Source of the DNA: an uncultured Collinsella sp.
Lineage (GTDB): Bacteria; Actinomycetota; Coriobacteriia; Coriobacteriales; Coriobacteriaceae
Direction: 5' to 3'
DNA: 31,793 bases
NCBI GenBank assembly: GCA_958445895.1
Contig: CAUCTV010000013.1
Location: 1 to 31,793 of the forward strand
In this document: positions 23,215 to 31,176 of the stretch, piece after piece
Layout: every line of letters starts with the position of its first letter
Numbering within the stretch: the stretch's first letter is position 1
Program-made: the position numbers and the translations under genes
The notes under the pieces: generated by a model
Told to the model about the DNA's origin: nothing
Seen by the model: only the letters and a program-made list of their open reading frames with translations
Databases searched by the model: none

Positions 23215-26200
23215 ATGCTGGATCTCAGAGTTATTTGCAAAAGGTACGTTACGCAGTCGTTTACGCAGGTAGCGCTCGACAGCGTAAGCCTGTCTTTTCG
23301 CGATAACGAGTTCGTAGCCGTTCTGGGTCCCTCGGGTTCGGGTAAAACTACGATGCTCAACGTCATCGGTGGACTCGACCATTTCGATTCGGGCGATCTG
23401 CTGATCGACGGCATCTCGACCAAGGACTTCAACGACCGCGATTGGGATGCCTATCGCAATAATCGTATCGGCTTTGTGTTCCAGAGCTATAACCTCATTC
23501 CGCATCAGAGCATTTTGGAAAACGTGGAGTTGGCGCTTACGCTCACGGGCGTGGGGCATGCCGAGCGCCGCCAACGTGCGCGCAAGGCGCTCGAGGCAGT
23601 CGGTCTGGGCGAGCACGTTGACAAGCGCCCGAGCCAGCTTTCGGGCGGGCAGATGCAGCGCGTGGCCATTGCCCGCGCCCTGATCAATGACCCCGAGATT
23701 GTGCTGGCTGACGAGCCGACCGGCGCCTTGGACTCAACGACATCCGTACAGGTCATGGATTTGCTCAAGGATGTTGCGCGCGATCGTTTGGTCATCATGG
23801 TCACGCACAATCCCGAGTTGGCATACAGGTACGCCACGCGCATCGTCACCCTGGCGGACGGCAAGATCACCGACGATTCCGACCCCTTTGATGCTGCCGA
23901 GGCCGCGCGTCGCGAGGCCAAGCCCACGCGCAAAACCTCGATGAGCTTTGTGACAGCGCTGGGGCTTTCGGCGCGAAACCTTTTGACCAAGAAGGGCCGT
24001 ACGGCTATGACGGCCTTTGCTGGTTCGATCGGCATTATCGGCATTGCGGCGATTCTGGCGCTCTCCAACGGCGTAAACGGCTACATCAAAAAGGTCGAGG
24101 AGGATACGCTCTCGAGCTACCCGCTCACCATTTCCAAACAAGATTATGACCTGTCGTCCATGATGGGCGGGCATGGAGCTACGGATGAGGAGGCGTCCGA
24201 GGACAAGGACGCGTCCGACGGCGCCACCGGCGGCAAGGCTCAGGGGACCGATAAGATCCCTGTGGTCACGGCCGTAAAGGATATGTTCGCAAGCGTTAAG
24301 TCCAACGACATGACGAGCTTTAAGGCATGGCTCGATGCCGGTGGCGACGGCATCGATAAAGAGGTCAACGCCATTCAGTACGGCTACGGTGTATCGCCGG
24401 TTGTCTATCGTGCCGGCAAGGGCGATGAGAAGCCTGTCCGGCTGGTGCCCAACGCTATGACTGAGGCCATGAGCGGAGGTGCGAGCTCGGCGGCAACGGT
24501 GAGCATGGAATCCATGGGAACGTCGGTCTTCAACGAGATGATTGACGACCAGAGCCTGCTCGACAGCCAGTACGATGTCGTTGCCGGCCATTGGCCTACG
24601 TCCGCCAACGAGGCCGTGATGGTGCTTTCGAGCCGCGGCACGGTGGGTGACTACACGCTCTACAGCATCGGTGCGCTGGATATCGATGAACTCAACGACC
24701 TGGTTAACAGCGCCATGACGGCCGACGGCAAGGTCGAGACGCCCAAGGCCGGCACCGACTTTACCTACGACGATGCGCTGTCCACGACGTTTAAGGTGCT
24801 GTCGCCGTCCGATGCCTATCGCAAAAACGAAGAGACCGGCATGTGGACTGACATGTCTGGCGATGCCGACTTTATGGCGGCCAAGGTTGCCGACGGTATT
24901 GACGTGCGCATTGTGGGCGTGGTGCGACCCAACGAGGCGGCAAACGCGAGCGCATTGTCCCCGGGCATTGCCTATACGCATGCGCTGACTCGCCAGCTTA
25001 TGGAGCGTGCTGCCGATTCGCAAATCGTGCAGGAGCAGCTTGCCCACCCCGAGACGGATGTCTTTACGGGCAAGTCTTTCGATGAACTGCAAGGCGAGGC
25101 CAAACAGAGCGTGGAACTGGGCAGCATGTTCAGTGTGGACGAAGCGGCGCTGAAGAGTGCGTTCTCTCTCGATTCGTCGGCGCTCTCGGGTGCGGCCGGC
25201 GGTATAGACCTTTCTGGTATCGACTTGTCCGGGCTGGACCTTGACCTTTCGGGCGTTGGGAAGGGCATTGACTTCAGCGACATCATGGCCAAAGCGCCGG
25301 CCCCAGATTTCTCGGGCATCTTTGACGGTCTGGAACTCACGCCCGAGCAGATGCAGCAGGTAGGAACGCTTGCCAACCAGCTGTTTGAGGGCTTTCTGCA
25401 GTCTGATCAGTTTAAGGCGCTGTCGCCCGAAGATCTTAAGGACGCGTCAAAGCTTGCTGCCGCATTCTCGGCGTATCTTGAGAATGATGCCGCAGCCCAG
25501 CAATGCCTGGCTCAGCTCAAGGCGTTGGGCGGCGATGCCTTGGCCGAGCGCCTGCAGCGGGCGATGGGCGACTATGTGCAAAAGCAGCTGGCTCCGTATT
25601 TACAGCAGGCTATGGACCAGGTGACAAAGACGATCAGCGAGCAGATTGCCACGACGGTATCAGCTCAGCTCAAGGCGAGCGCGGCAGGGCTTATGGACCA
25701 GATGGCGACGCAGATGTCTTCGAGTTTTGCCAACCTGGCGAGCGCCATGCGCGTGGATGCGGGCGCCTTTGCTCGTGCCATCCACTTCAACATGGACGCC
25801 GAGGACCTGAGTTCGCTCATGATGAGCTATGCCAAGGCATCGAAGCTCACCTACGACAACAATCTGACCACGTTGGGCTATGCGGACGAGGCGGACCCCA
25901 TTTCGGTCAAGATTTTCCCGCGCGACTTTGAGGCCAAGGAGCGCGTGCTCGATTACATCGATGCGTACAACAAGCAGGTCAAAGCCGCTGGTCACGATGA
26001 GCAGGCAATCTTGTATACCGACTACATGGGCATCATCATGGGCTCGGTGACCGACATCGTGAATACTATCAGCTTGGTGCTCATCGCATTCGTGAGTATC
26101 AGTTTGGTGGTGAGCTCCATCATGATCGGCATCATCACCTACATCAGCGTGCTGGAGCGCAAAAAGGAGATTGGCATCCTGCGCGCGATCGGCGCGTCAA

Positions 26201-26469
26201 AGCGCAACGTGGCCAACGTATTTAATGCCGAGACCTTTATCGAAGGCCTCATTGCCGGCGTCTTTGCCATTGTCGTTGTGGTGCTCGTGAGCTTCCCGGT
26301 TAATGCCTGGGCGCTTGCTGCCAAACAGGTCCCCAATCTGATGAGCCTGCCCGTGCAGGATGCGCTGGCGCTCATTGCGATATCGGTGCTGTTGACGGTC
26401 GTCGCCGGCCTGCTGCCGGCTCGCAGCGCATCCAAAAAAGACCCCGTAGAAGCCTTACGCTCCGAATAA
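23215..26469 (+). CDS. ABC transporter with fused ATPase and FtsX-like permease (MacB-like)
   Basis: A 1084-residue single-chain half transporter. The ATPase comes first: Walker A GPSGSGKT (38-45), Q-loop Gln90, signature LSGGQ (142-146), Walker B IVLADE (162-167) and switch His198, all intact. A first membrane segment lies near residues 260-285. A very large extracytoplasmic domain of about 650 residues follows, Ala/Asp/Ser-rich and partly coiled-coil-like. It includes a short IDLSGIDLSGLDLDLSG run near residue 665. The last 150 residues hold three membrane helices of the FtsX/MacB type (VLERKKEIGILRAIGASKRNV between them). Such proteins export peptides or extract lipoproteins by a mechanical action. 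ATG 23215 is chosen by the GAGAGG spacing. The stop codon touches repeat copy 2. Confidence 0.9.
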   Translation: MLDLRVICKRYVTQSFTQVALDSVSLSFRDNEFVAVLGPSGSGKTTMLNVIGGLDHFDSGDLLIDGISTKDFNDRDWDAYRNNRIGFVFQSYNLIPHQSILENVELALTLTGVGHAERRQRARKALEAVGLGEHVDKRPSQLSGGQMQRVAIARALINDPEIVLADEPTGALDSTTSVQVMDLLKDVARDRLVIMVTHNPELAYRYATRIVTLADGKITDDSDPFDAAEAARREAKPTRKTSMSFVTALGLSARNLLTKKGRTAMTAFAGSIGIIGIAAILALSNGVNGYIKKVEEDTLSSYPLTISKQDYDLSSMMGGHGATDEEASEDKDASDGATGGKAQGTDKIPVVTAVKDMFASVKSNDMTSFKAWLDAGGDGIDKEVNAIQYGYGVSPVVYRAGKGDEKPVRLVPNAMTEAMSGGASSAATVSMESMGTSVFNEMIDDQSLLDSQYDVVAGHWPTSANEAVMVLSSRGTVGDYTLYSIGALDIDELNDLVNSAMTADGKVETPKAGTDFTYDDALSTTFKVLSPSDAYRKNEETGMWTDMSGDADFMAAKVADGIDVRIVGVVRPNEAANASALSPGIAYTHALTRQLMERAADSQIVQEQLAHPETDVFTGKSFDELQGEAKQSVELGSMFSVDEAALKSAFSLDSSALSGAAGGIDLSGIDLSGLDLDLSGVGKGIDFSDIMAKAPAPDFSGIFDGLELTPEQMQQVGTLANQLFEGFLQSDQFKALSPEDLKDASKLAAAFSAYLENDAAAQQCLAQLKALGGDALAERLQRAMGDYVQKQLAPYLQQAMDQVTKTISEQIATTVSAQLKASAAGLMDQMATQMSSSFANLASAMRVDAGAFARAIHFNMDAEDLSSLMMSYAKASKLTYDNNLTTLGYADEADPISVKIFPRDFEAKERVLDYIDAYNKQVKAAGHDEQAILYTDYMGIIMGSVTDIVNTISLVLIAFVSISLVVSSIMIGIITYISVLERKKEIGILRAIGASKRNVANVFNAETFIEGLIAGVFAIVVVVLVSFPVNAWALAAKQVPNLMSLPVQDALALIAISVLLTVVAGLLPARSASKKDPVEALRSE

Positions 26470-26500
26470 TGTGACCAAGGGACAGCCCCTTTGTCACATT
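26468..26500. repeat. Dispersed palindrome family 1, copy 2
   Basis: AATGTGACCAAGGG and CCCTTTGTCACATT are inverted arms with one mismatch. The element begins within the TAA stop of the ABC transporter gene and ends 6 nt before the stop of the convergent membrane-protein gene, so it is placed as a two-way terminator. Confidence 0.85.
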
Positions 26501-26506
26501 GGGTGG

Positions 26507-27640
26507 CTAGCTCGTTTTGCCCATCAACGTGATACGGATGCTTGGATGGGTGTACTCGTCAAACTCGTCCTCGGGATCCGTATCAAACGAGTAATACGTT
26601 TTGATGGGGTTGTCACTCGTCCTGATGGAGATTCTCTCGTAGAGCGAACCGTTCAAAAAAGCCTGCCTAAACTCTTCGGGGAGCTTTTGCGGTGCTAGGA
26701 GCTCGGGACTCATGGTCTTGACGTCTACGGTTTGGACGACAGAGGAAAGTTCGTCCAAGTCGAGCTCGATGCGGGCGAGGTTGTCCTCAAGGCTCGCGTC
26801 GGGGTCGATCTCTGCTATGTAACTCACTTCCTTGAGCGTTCCCTTGTTGTCGAAATCCAGGTACGTATAGGTCTTCTGGGTATCGGAGTCGCCATCGTGA
26901 AGGTAGCCGCGGACGTGATAGCCGTAATCTTGATATCGCTCGTAAGGGTCATCGGCGGACACGTACTCGCATGCGGGTTCTAGCGTCTTGCGGGCGATGG
27001 CAATCTGCTCGGCCGCGGCCGCTGCGTTCTTCTGCATCTCGATGTTTCCCTGCGCCAGCTGCGGGATATAGGCACCGCACACGATTGCAAGGGGCAGTGC
27101 CACAAGCGCGACGATCCACTTTTTTGCACGGGGGATAGGCACGCCACAGGCCTCTGCCATGGCCTTTGCGTTGGCAAAGCTTTCGGCAAGCACGTCTGCC
27201 GCGGTGGCGACGGCGCCTACGGCAGCGGCGACTTCTGCCGCGCCGCCCAGGTTGCGTGCGGTCTCGTTGTCGCTGTTCTTGAGCAGGCGCGCGGCGGCCT
27301 GCGTACCGATAACACCTGCGATTTGTGCCGAGTGGTCTTTCTCAGCCTGCTCGACGGCGAGTCGGCGCTGCATTTCTTTCCACTGCTTGCCGCGCATGCC
27401 AAAGCGCGGCGCGAGCGCGCAATAGCAGAAGATGACGAGCTCGACGGCGGTGAGCACCAGGGCGGCTATCATGCCCGTTTCTTGGAAGCCTTCGTGATGG
27501 AAGACGATATCGTCAATCATTTCGAAGGGAATGATCAAAAATGGCAGCACAAACGCCATGGCAAGCGCCGTACCGGCAACCTTGGGGCAGATGCAATATC
27601 GCTGGATACGCTTGCGTTCTTGTTCGGAAAGTGTTGCCAT
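26507..27640 (-). CDS. Membrane protein of unknown function
   Basis: A 377-residue protein that I do not recognise. ATG 27640 is chosen because AAGGA lies 6 nt upstream. The N-terminus has RYCICPK before two membrane segments (GTALAMAFVLPFLIIPFEMI and MIAALVLTAVELVIFCYCAL). An Ala-rich cytoplasmic-type helical region follows (AEKDHSAQIAGVIG ... AAEVAAAVGAVATAADVLAE). A third membrane segment (WIVALVALPLAIVCGAYIP) leads to a C-terminal soluble domain of about 150 acidic, Tyr-rich residues (KTYTYLDFDNKGTLKEVSYI). The layout suggests a membrane-tethered extracytoplasmic domain. The neighbouring upstream gene on the same strand is another membrane protein, 63 nt away, so the two may be one operon. 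Confidence 0.75.
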   Translation of the reverse strand: MATLSEQERKRIQRYCICPKVAGTALAMAFVLPFLIIPFEMIDDIVFHHEGFQETGMIAALVLTAVELVIFCYCALAPRFGMRGKQWKEMQRRLAVEQAEKDHSAQIAGVIGTQAAARLLKNSDNETARNLGGAAEVAAAVGAVATAADVLAESFANAKAMAEACGVPIPRAKKWIVALVALPLAIVCGAYIPQLAQGNIEMQKNAAAAAEQIAIARKTLEPACEYVSADDPYERYQDYGYHVRGYLHDGDSDTQKTYTYLDFDNKGTLKEVSYIAEIDPDASLEDNLARIELDLDELSSVVQTVDVKTMSPELLAPQKLPEEFRQAFLNGSLYERISIRTSDNPIKTYYSFDTDPEDEFDEYTHPSIRITLMGKTS

Positions 27641-27703
27641 GGCTGGTCCTTGGTGTCGTGGCGGTCGTTGCGGCGCGCAGGGCGCGGGGCGCATCAGTTT
27701 GAG

Positions 27704-28231
27704 CTAGCGCTGGATAAGAAAAAAGAGCAAGATGCCCGTTGCGATGAGCAGAAAGCCTGCGATGTTAAACATCAGCGTGGCAAAGTTGCCCACGATGGGG
27801 CGTTCGACATAGCTTTTGCCTGGGTTGCTGGGGTTGTAGTACACGGTCATTTGGCTACCGAGGGGCCAAAGCTGCTCCGCGAGGGTGTCTAGGCGGGCGA
27901 TGGGCCCCGTCTGTACGTGCAGCCAGCCCTTGGGGTCTTCGTAGGCGGCGGCTTGCGCGCGGATGGGGAGCCCCGACAAGCTTTTGGTCTTTATGCCGCG
28001 GAATTGTTTTGTCGCGCGGTATTGCGTGCCGTTGACGGTGTATTCCAAAACGGGATACATCCTGCCTTCGCCCATAAAGCGATGGTCGATGACCGTTCCC
28101 ATGGTCACGGCGGTACAGGCCTTGGCTTTCTTGCGAGCGGCGGCTTTCATGAGCGCGCTCACTCCGATAAGCAGGATGCCGATGCCCCCAACCAAGATGA
28201 GCGCGAGCAGGGATATCTGCGACGTGGTCAC
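27704..28231 (-). CDS. DUF3592-type membrane protein
   Basis: A 175-residue protein with membrane segments at both ends (ISLLALILVGGIGILLIGVSAL and FATLMFNIAGFLLIATGILLFF). The central beta-rich domain (GTVIDHRFMGEGRMYPVLEYTVNGTQY ... VTVYYNPSNPGKSYVE-like MTVYYNPSNPGKSYVE) is typical of DUF3592. No function is known for the family. GTG 28231 is the start because AAAGGAG lies 6 nt upstream. It is divergent from the dihydrouridine synthase gene. Confidence 0.85.
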   Translation of the reverse strand: MTTSQISLLALILVGGIGILLIGVSALMKAAARKKAKACTAVTMGTVIDHRFMGEGRMYPVLEYTVNGTQYRATKQFRGIKTKSLSGLPIRAQAAAYEDPKGWLHVQTGPIARLDTLAEQLWPLGSQMTVYYNPSNPGKSYVERPIVGNFATLMFNIAGFLLIATGILLFFLIQR

Positions 28232-28303
28232 GGCGTTCTCCTTTGGCGCGATACCGTCATATGTGACTCAGTATAGAGAACCCCCGCCCTCGGTGGGCGT
28301 ATT

Positions 28304-28334
28304 ATGTGACAAAGGGACAGTCCCTTTGTCACAT
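28304..28334. repeat. Dispersed palindrome family 1, copy 3 (perfect)
   Basis: ATGTGACAAAGGGAC, one A, GTCCCTTTGTCACAT: 15-bp perfect arms. Unlike copies 1 and 2 it lies between divergent genes, 14 nt before the dihydrouridine synthase start, where it would form a hairpin next to the ribosome binding region. A small hairpin (CGCCC/GGGCG near 28285-28299) lies just upstream. Confidence 0.9.
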
Positions 28335-28348
28335 TGATTTGAGAATGG

Positions 28349-29308
28349 ATGTTGATGTATTTATCGCTGGCTCCTATGGAGGGGATTACCGGGCATGTGT
28401 TCCGTCGCGTGCATGCGGAGTGCTTCGGCGCGCTCGATTGTTATTACACGCCGTTTTTGCCGCCGCCGCGGGTGGGCAATCGCTTTGGCGGCAAGGCGTT
28501 TAAAGAGGTCGATCCTGCCAACAACCAGGGACTTAACGTGGTGCCCCAGCTGATGTCCAAGAATGCGGACGAGTTTGTGTGGGCGGCGCAGGTGCTTGCC
28601 GATATGGGTTACCGCGAGGTCAACCTCAACCTTGGCTGCCCTTCGGGTACGGTGGTCGCGAAGGGCAAGGGTTCGGGCTTTCTGCGCAATTTGGATGAGC
28701 TCGAGGTGTTCTTGAGCGACGTGTGCGAACGCTCGCCCTTGCCGGTGTCGGTCAAGACCAGACTGGGGCTCGAATGCGATGACGAGTACGAGCGCGTGCT
28801 CGACCTCTATTGCCGAATGCCGCTGGCGGAGTTGATCGTGCATCCGCGCGTGCAAAAGGACCGTTATACGGGCTCACCGCGCAAAGAGTTTTACGGCGAG
28901 ACGCTGGAACGGGCGCCGTTCCCCGTGGCCTATAACGGCGACATCTTTGATCTTGAGGACATGGATGCGCTGGTGAAGGCCTATCCCGGAACACGCCACG
29001 TAATGTTGGGGCGCGGCTTGCTTGCGAATCCCGCGCTGGCTCGCATGGTTAAGGGCGACCCTGCCGCTACCGCCGCTGAGCTGCAACGCTTCCATGACAT
29101 GCTGTTTGCGGCCTATGCGGACGAGATTGGGGGCAACGCGGTCTTTCGCATGAAGGAGTGGTGGTTCTACGCCAAATGCGCCTTCGCCGATCCCGCGACC
29201 GTTCACAAACTCGTACGCAAGACCAAAAAGGTCGATGAATACCGTGCCGCTGTCGACCGTGTCTTTCGCGAGCAGCAGCTTGCGCCCATCGCCCGCTTTT
29301 GTGGCTAA
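28349..29308 (+). CDS. tRNA-dihydrouridine synthase family protein
   Basis: A 319-residue FMN-dependent enzyme that reduces uridine to dihydrouridine in tRNA. The TIM barrel opens with LAPMEGITGHVFRR; NLNLGCPSGTVVAKGKGSGFL carries the catalytic Cys97; SVKTRLGLE, ELIVHPRVQKDRYTG, VAYNGDIF and HVMLGRGLLANPAL are conserved FMN-contact segments. A short helical tRNA-binding domain ends the protein. Length is usual for the family. The start could be ATG 28349 or 28355; the purine-rich GAGAATGG is weak for either. Palindrome copy 3 sits just upstream and may affect translation. Which tRNA positions it modifies cannot be read from sequence. Confidence 0.92.
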   Translation: MLMYLSLAPMEGITGHVFRRVHAECFGALDCYYTPFLPPPRVGNRFGGKAFKEVDPANNQGLNVVPQLMSKNADEFVWAAQVLADMGYREVNLNLGCPSGTVVAKGKGSGFLRNLDELEVFLSDVCERSPLPVSVKTRLGLECDDEYERVLDLYCRMPLAELIVHPRVQKDRYTGSPRKEFYGETLERAPFPVAYNGDIFDLEDMDALVKAYPGTRHVMLGRGLLANPALARMVKGDPAATAAELQRFHDMLFAAYADEIGGNAVFRMKEWWFYAKCAFADPATVHKLVRKTKKVDEYRAAVDRVFREQQLAPIARFCG

Positions 29309-29364
29309 ATGATCCCTTGGGGACGGAGAAGAACGGATCGCCTGTGCCGGACCCATGCAAAAAA

Positions 29365-29426
29365 CTGTACGCCAGCATCCAAGGATGTCGAAAAATATCG
29401 TTTTTGGATGCTGACGTACATGTTTG
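29365..29426. repeat. Palindromic repeat family 2, copy A
   Basis: A 62-nt element beginning CTGTACGCCAGCATCC and ending GCTGACGTACATGTTTG, with a central GATGTCGAAAAATATCG. It differs from copy B (29914-29975) at four positions, which leaves the long stem slightly imperfect. It lies between the dihydrouridine synthase and antitoxin genes, convergent here, and may act as a terminator. A TTGGGGACG motif is upstream (29317-29325). Confidence 0.9.
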
Positions 29427-29439
29427 GTTCGGCAGGGGA

Positions 29440-29706
29440 CTAGGCAATCATTGCATCGAGTGTAATGAGTTCCCTGAGTCGCTCCGTGCGCGTTTGCCCA
29501 TGGCGCTTTGCCTTTGCGTCAAATGCTTCAAGAACCGATTCGCCCACACGTGCCGATAAAACAACGCTTGGTTCATCGGAAATCGGCGGCCTTCCCAACT
29601 TGACGGTGTGGCCCTTCGGCCACTCATCTTTTTCGTATGCCGCTGCGGCTTTTTCTAGCTCACCGGGAGCAAACCCCATCATCTTTTCGAGCTGTTTAGC
29701 GTCCAT
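29440..29706 (-). CDS. Antitoxin-like ribbon-helix-helix protein
   Basis: An 88-residue protein from ATG 29706, set by AGGAGG just upstream. The N-terminal half is acidic and helical (MMGFAPGELEKAAAAYEKDEWPKG). A GRPPISDEPSVVLSARV strand is followed by two helices (ESVLEAFDAKAKRHG, then TRTERLRELI), which fits a ribbon-helix-helix DNA-binding fold with the GRP linker seen in antitoxins of actinobacterial modules. A 35-codon toxin remnant ends 8 nt upstream on the same strand. Antitoxins of this kind bind their own promoter; a 28-nt palindrome lies at 29836-29863. With the toxin truncated, the gene may be an orphan antitoxin. Confidence 0.7.
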   Translation of the reverse strand: MDAKQLEKMMGFAPGELEKAAAAYEKDEWPKGHTVKLGRPPISDEPSVVLSARVGESVLEAFDAKAKRHGQTRTERLRELITLDAMIA

Positions 29707-29714
29707 AGCGCCTC

Positions 29715-29822
29715 CTATCGATCGATTCCGATTTCCCTGAGCACCTTGCGCGTAGGAGGGACAAGGGCGTGGTAAATGATGTAACCATCCCGATCGGGGC
29801 AACATCGAGCGATGAGCTCCAT
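29715..29822 (-). pseudogene. Truncated toxin of a type II toxin-antitoxin pair
   Basis: A 35-codon frame from ATG 29822 to TAG 29715. RLMELIARCC..DGYIIYHALVPPTRKVLREIG resembles the C-terminal half of the small actinobacterial toxins in which a RLVELVA-DG-VFHAMTPPT-LRELG pattern ends a protein of 80-90 residues. Upstream in frame only about 20 further codons remain before a stop, made of AT-rich promoter-like sequence, so the N-terminal half is missing. The stop is directly followed by the antitoxin ribosome binding site, as in an intact module. Family identity is from pattern memory and is moderate. Confidence 0.5.
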
Positions 29823-29835
29823 GAGGCGGCTTCTC

Positions 29836-29863
29836 TTTTTGTATACAATTTTGTAGACAAAAA
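29836..29863. promoter_or_regulatory. 28-nt palindrome, likely operator of the toxin-antitoxin locus
   Basis: TTTTTGTATAC, six bases, GTAGACAAAAA: 11-nt arms with one mismatch, in AT-rich DNA just before the toxin remnant. Its position and symmetry fit an autoregulatory operator for the ribbon-helix-helix antitoxin. Confidence 0.5.
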
Positions 29864-29913
29864 TACAAGTAACTAGTCATTTAAGAACGTCCCCAACGAC
29901 TGCCCACAAATAG

Positions 29914-29975
29914 CTGTACGTCAGCATCCAAAGATGTCGAAAAATATCGACTTTGGATGCTGACGTACATGTTTG
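29914..29975. repeat. Palindromic repeat family 2, copy B
   Basis: A 62-nt element with 19-bp perfect arms (29915-29933 and 29951-29969; GTACGTCAGCATCCAAAG on the left) around a 17-nt centre that can itself fold (GTCGA/TCGAC). It lies on the other side of the toxin-antitoxin locus from copy A, in the same orientation. A CGTCCCCAA motif (29888-29896), inverse of TTGGGGACG near copy A, precedes it. Confidence 0.92.
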
Positions 29976-30021
29976 TGCCGTATGGGTTTGTGCGTTGGGG
30001 CCGGCCGACCGCAATAGAACG

Positions 30022-30267
30022 CTAGAGCAGGTTCTTCTGTATCCACGCGATGATGTCGCCCGACTCGTAGAGTGGCGTGCCGTCAATGAACAGGCAGGGA
30101 ACTTGGCGCTTTCCGCCGACGGCGATGAGCGTCTGCTCGGCATCGGAATCGGTCGAGATATTACGCTCGGGGATGGTCACGCCGTTATCGGCCAGGAAGC
30201 GCTTGACCTTTATGCAATACGGGCAGCCGGTCATAACGTAGAGCGCGAGCTCGTGATCAGTAGCCAT
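30022..30267 (-). CDS. Glutaredoxin
   Basis: An 81-residue thioredoxin-fold protein with the active-site CPYC at residues 15-18 (LYVMTGCPYCIKVKRFL), the cis-Pro turn in KRQVPCLFIDGTPLYES and the C-terminal ESGDIIAWI glutathione-site helix. Glutaredoxins reduce mixed disulfides; in an anaerobe lacking glutathione another small thiol or a reductase could serve. ATG 30267 follows GGAG at 4 nt, and is preferred to the further-upstream ATG at 30306. It lies 51 nt downstream of the XRE-type regulator on the same strand and may be co-transcribed with it. Confidence 0.92.
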   Translation of the reverse strand: MATDHELALYVMTGCPYCIKVKRFLADNGVTIPERNISTDSDAEQTLIAVGGKRQVPCLFIDGTPLYESGDIIAWIQKNLL

Positions 30268-30318
30268 AGGTCTCCAATCGGTTGAGGTTTCGATTGAAAT
30301 ACCCAAAGCCGCCGCGGT

Positions 30319-31146
30319 CTATGCACGCGTCAACGACGACTCGATTGCCTGTACCAGAAACGCCGTGGCGCCGGTGCCGCAGGGCTTGTCGTAGTAGTCA
30401 ACAAAGCGCTGGTCGGCAAGATAGCCGTGGGCGAGGCCCAAGTACGCCTCGTCTTGGGGCTCGCATCCCCAGTTGAGAGCAATCCAGCGACGATGCATCG
30501 CGACAAGCTTGCGAGCCTCGCTTCCATCCGGTTCGCCGTCGCTCATGGCAATCGAGAGCTGGCCCAGAATAGCGCGTTCAAGTTCCTTCATGTCGTTCCA
30601 TGTCTGAGGATCCATATCCAGTAACGTTTCGTTTGCTGCATCGATAGCCTCATCGCCATAGCGCGCCCGCGCTTCGGCGCCGTAGCGCTCCTCGTTTTCT
30701 TGCACGGCGCGCCAGCGTTCCAGTTGCGGCAGCACGGCGCCCATGAGCGAGACAGCTTCGTCGAGCGACATACCGGTGTTTTGTGCCAGGCGCGGGGCAC
30801 AATCCTCGATCATTGCCTCCATCGTAGTGTCGTAGGTGTACTTGCCGTGGTCGTAGCACCACTTGCAGTAATGATCGGTCGCGGTGCCCGCAGCATCGGT
30901 GCCGCAGTCGTCGGGTGTGAGCACCATGCCGCAGCTCTGGCAATAGTGCTCGGGCATTTCGAGCAGGTGGGACAGCGGTTCTCCGGTTACGGCGGCAATG
31001 AGCTTCATCATGTCGATGCCCGGGGTGACTTCGCCGCGCTCCCAGCGGCTGACGGCTTGGCGCGTGACATAGAGCTTGGCGGCAAGCTGCTCTTGGGTAA
31101 GGTTGTTGGCGCGACGGACGGCGATGAGTTTTTCTGCAAAGGCCAT
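30319..31146 (-). CDS. XRE-type regulator with zinc ribbon and TipAS-like C-terminal domain
   Basis: A 275-residue protein in three parts. Residues 1-62 form an XRE/Cro helix-turn-helix (NNLTQEQLAAKLYVTRQAVSRWERG). Residues 68-98 form a zinc ribbon (HYCQSCGMVL, later HYCKWCYDHG; Cys69, Cys72, Cys94 and Cys97). The rest is helical and ends in AHGYLADQRFVDYYDKPCGTGATAFLVQAI, which resembles the TipAS antibiotic- or ligand-binding domain of MerR-type TipA regulators. This suggests a ligand-sensing repressor or activator. AAAGGAG precedes ATG 31146. It is divergent from the TrmO gene and upstream of glutaredoxin. Confidence 0.85.
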   Translation of the reverse strand: MAFAEKLIAVRRANNLTQEQLAAKLYVTRQAVSRWERGEVTPGIDMMKLIAAVTGEPLSHLLEMPEHYCQSCGMVLTPDDCGTDAAGTATDHYCKWCYDHGKYTYDTTMEAMIEDCAPRLAQNTGMSLDEAVSLMGAVLPQLERWRAVQENEERYGAEARARYGDEAIDAANETLLDMDPQTWNDMKELERAILGQLSIAMSDGEPDGSEARKLVAMHRRWIALNWGCEPQDEAYLGLAHGYLADQRFVDYYDKPCGTGATAFLVQAIESSLTRA

Positions 31147-31176
31147 AACGGCTCCTTTCTGCTGCTTGTTGGCTTA

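Noticed and set aside
26471..28503. Short frames beginning MTKGQPLCHI / MTKGQSLCHI
   Set aside because: They are translations of the dispersed palindrome itself and overlap real genes or their leaders.
29707..29880. 146-codon version of the antitoxin frame starting at 29880
   Set aside because: The extra N-terminus overlaps the toxin remnant in another frame and the operator palindrome; ATG 29706 has AGGAGG upstream.
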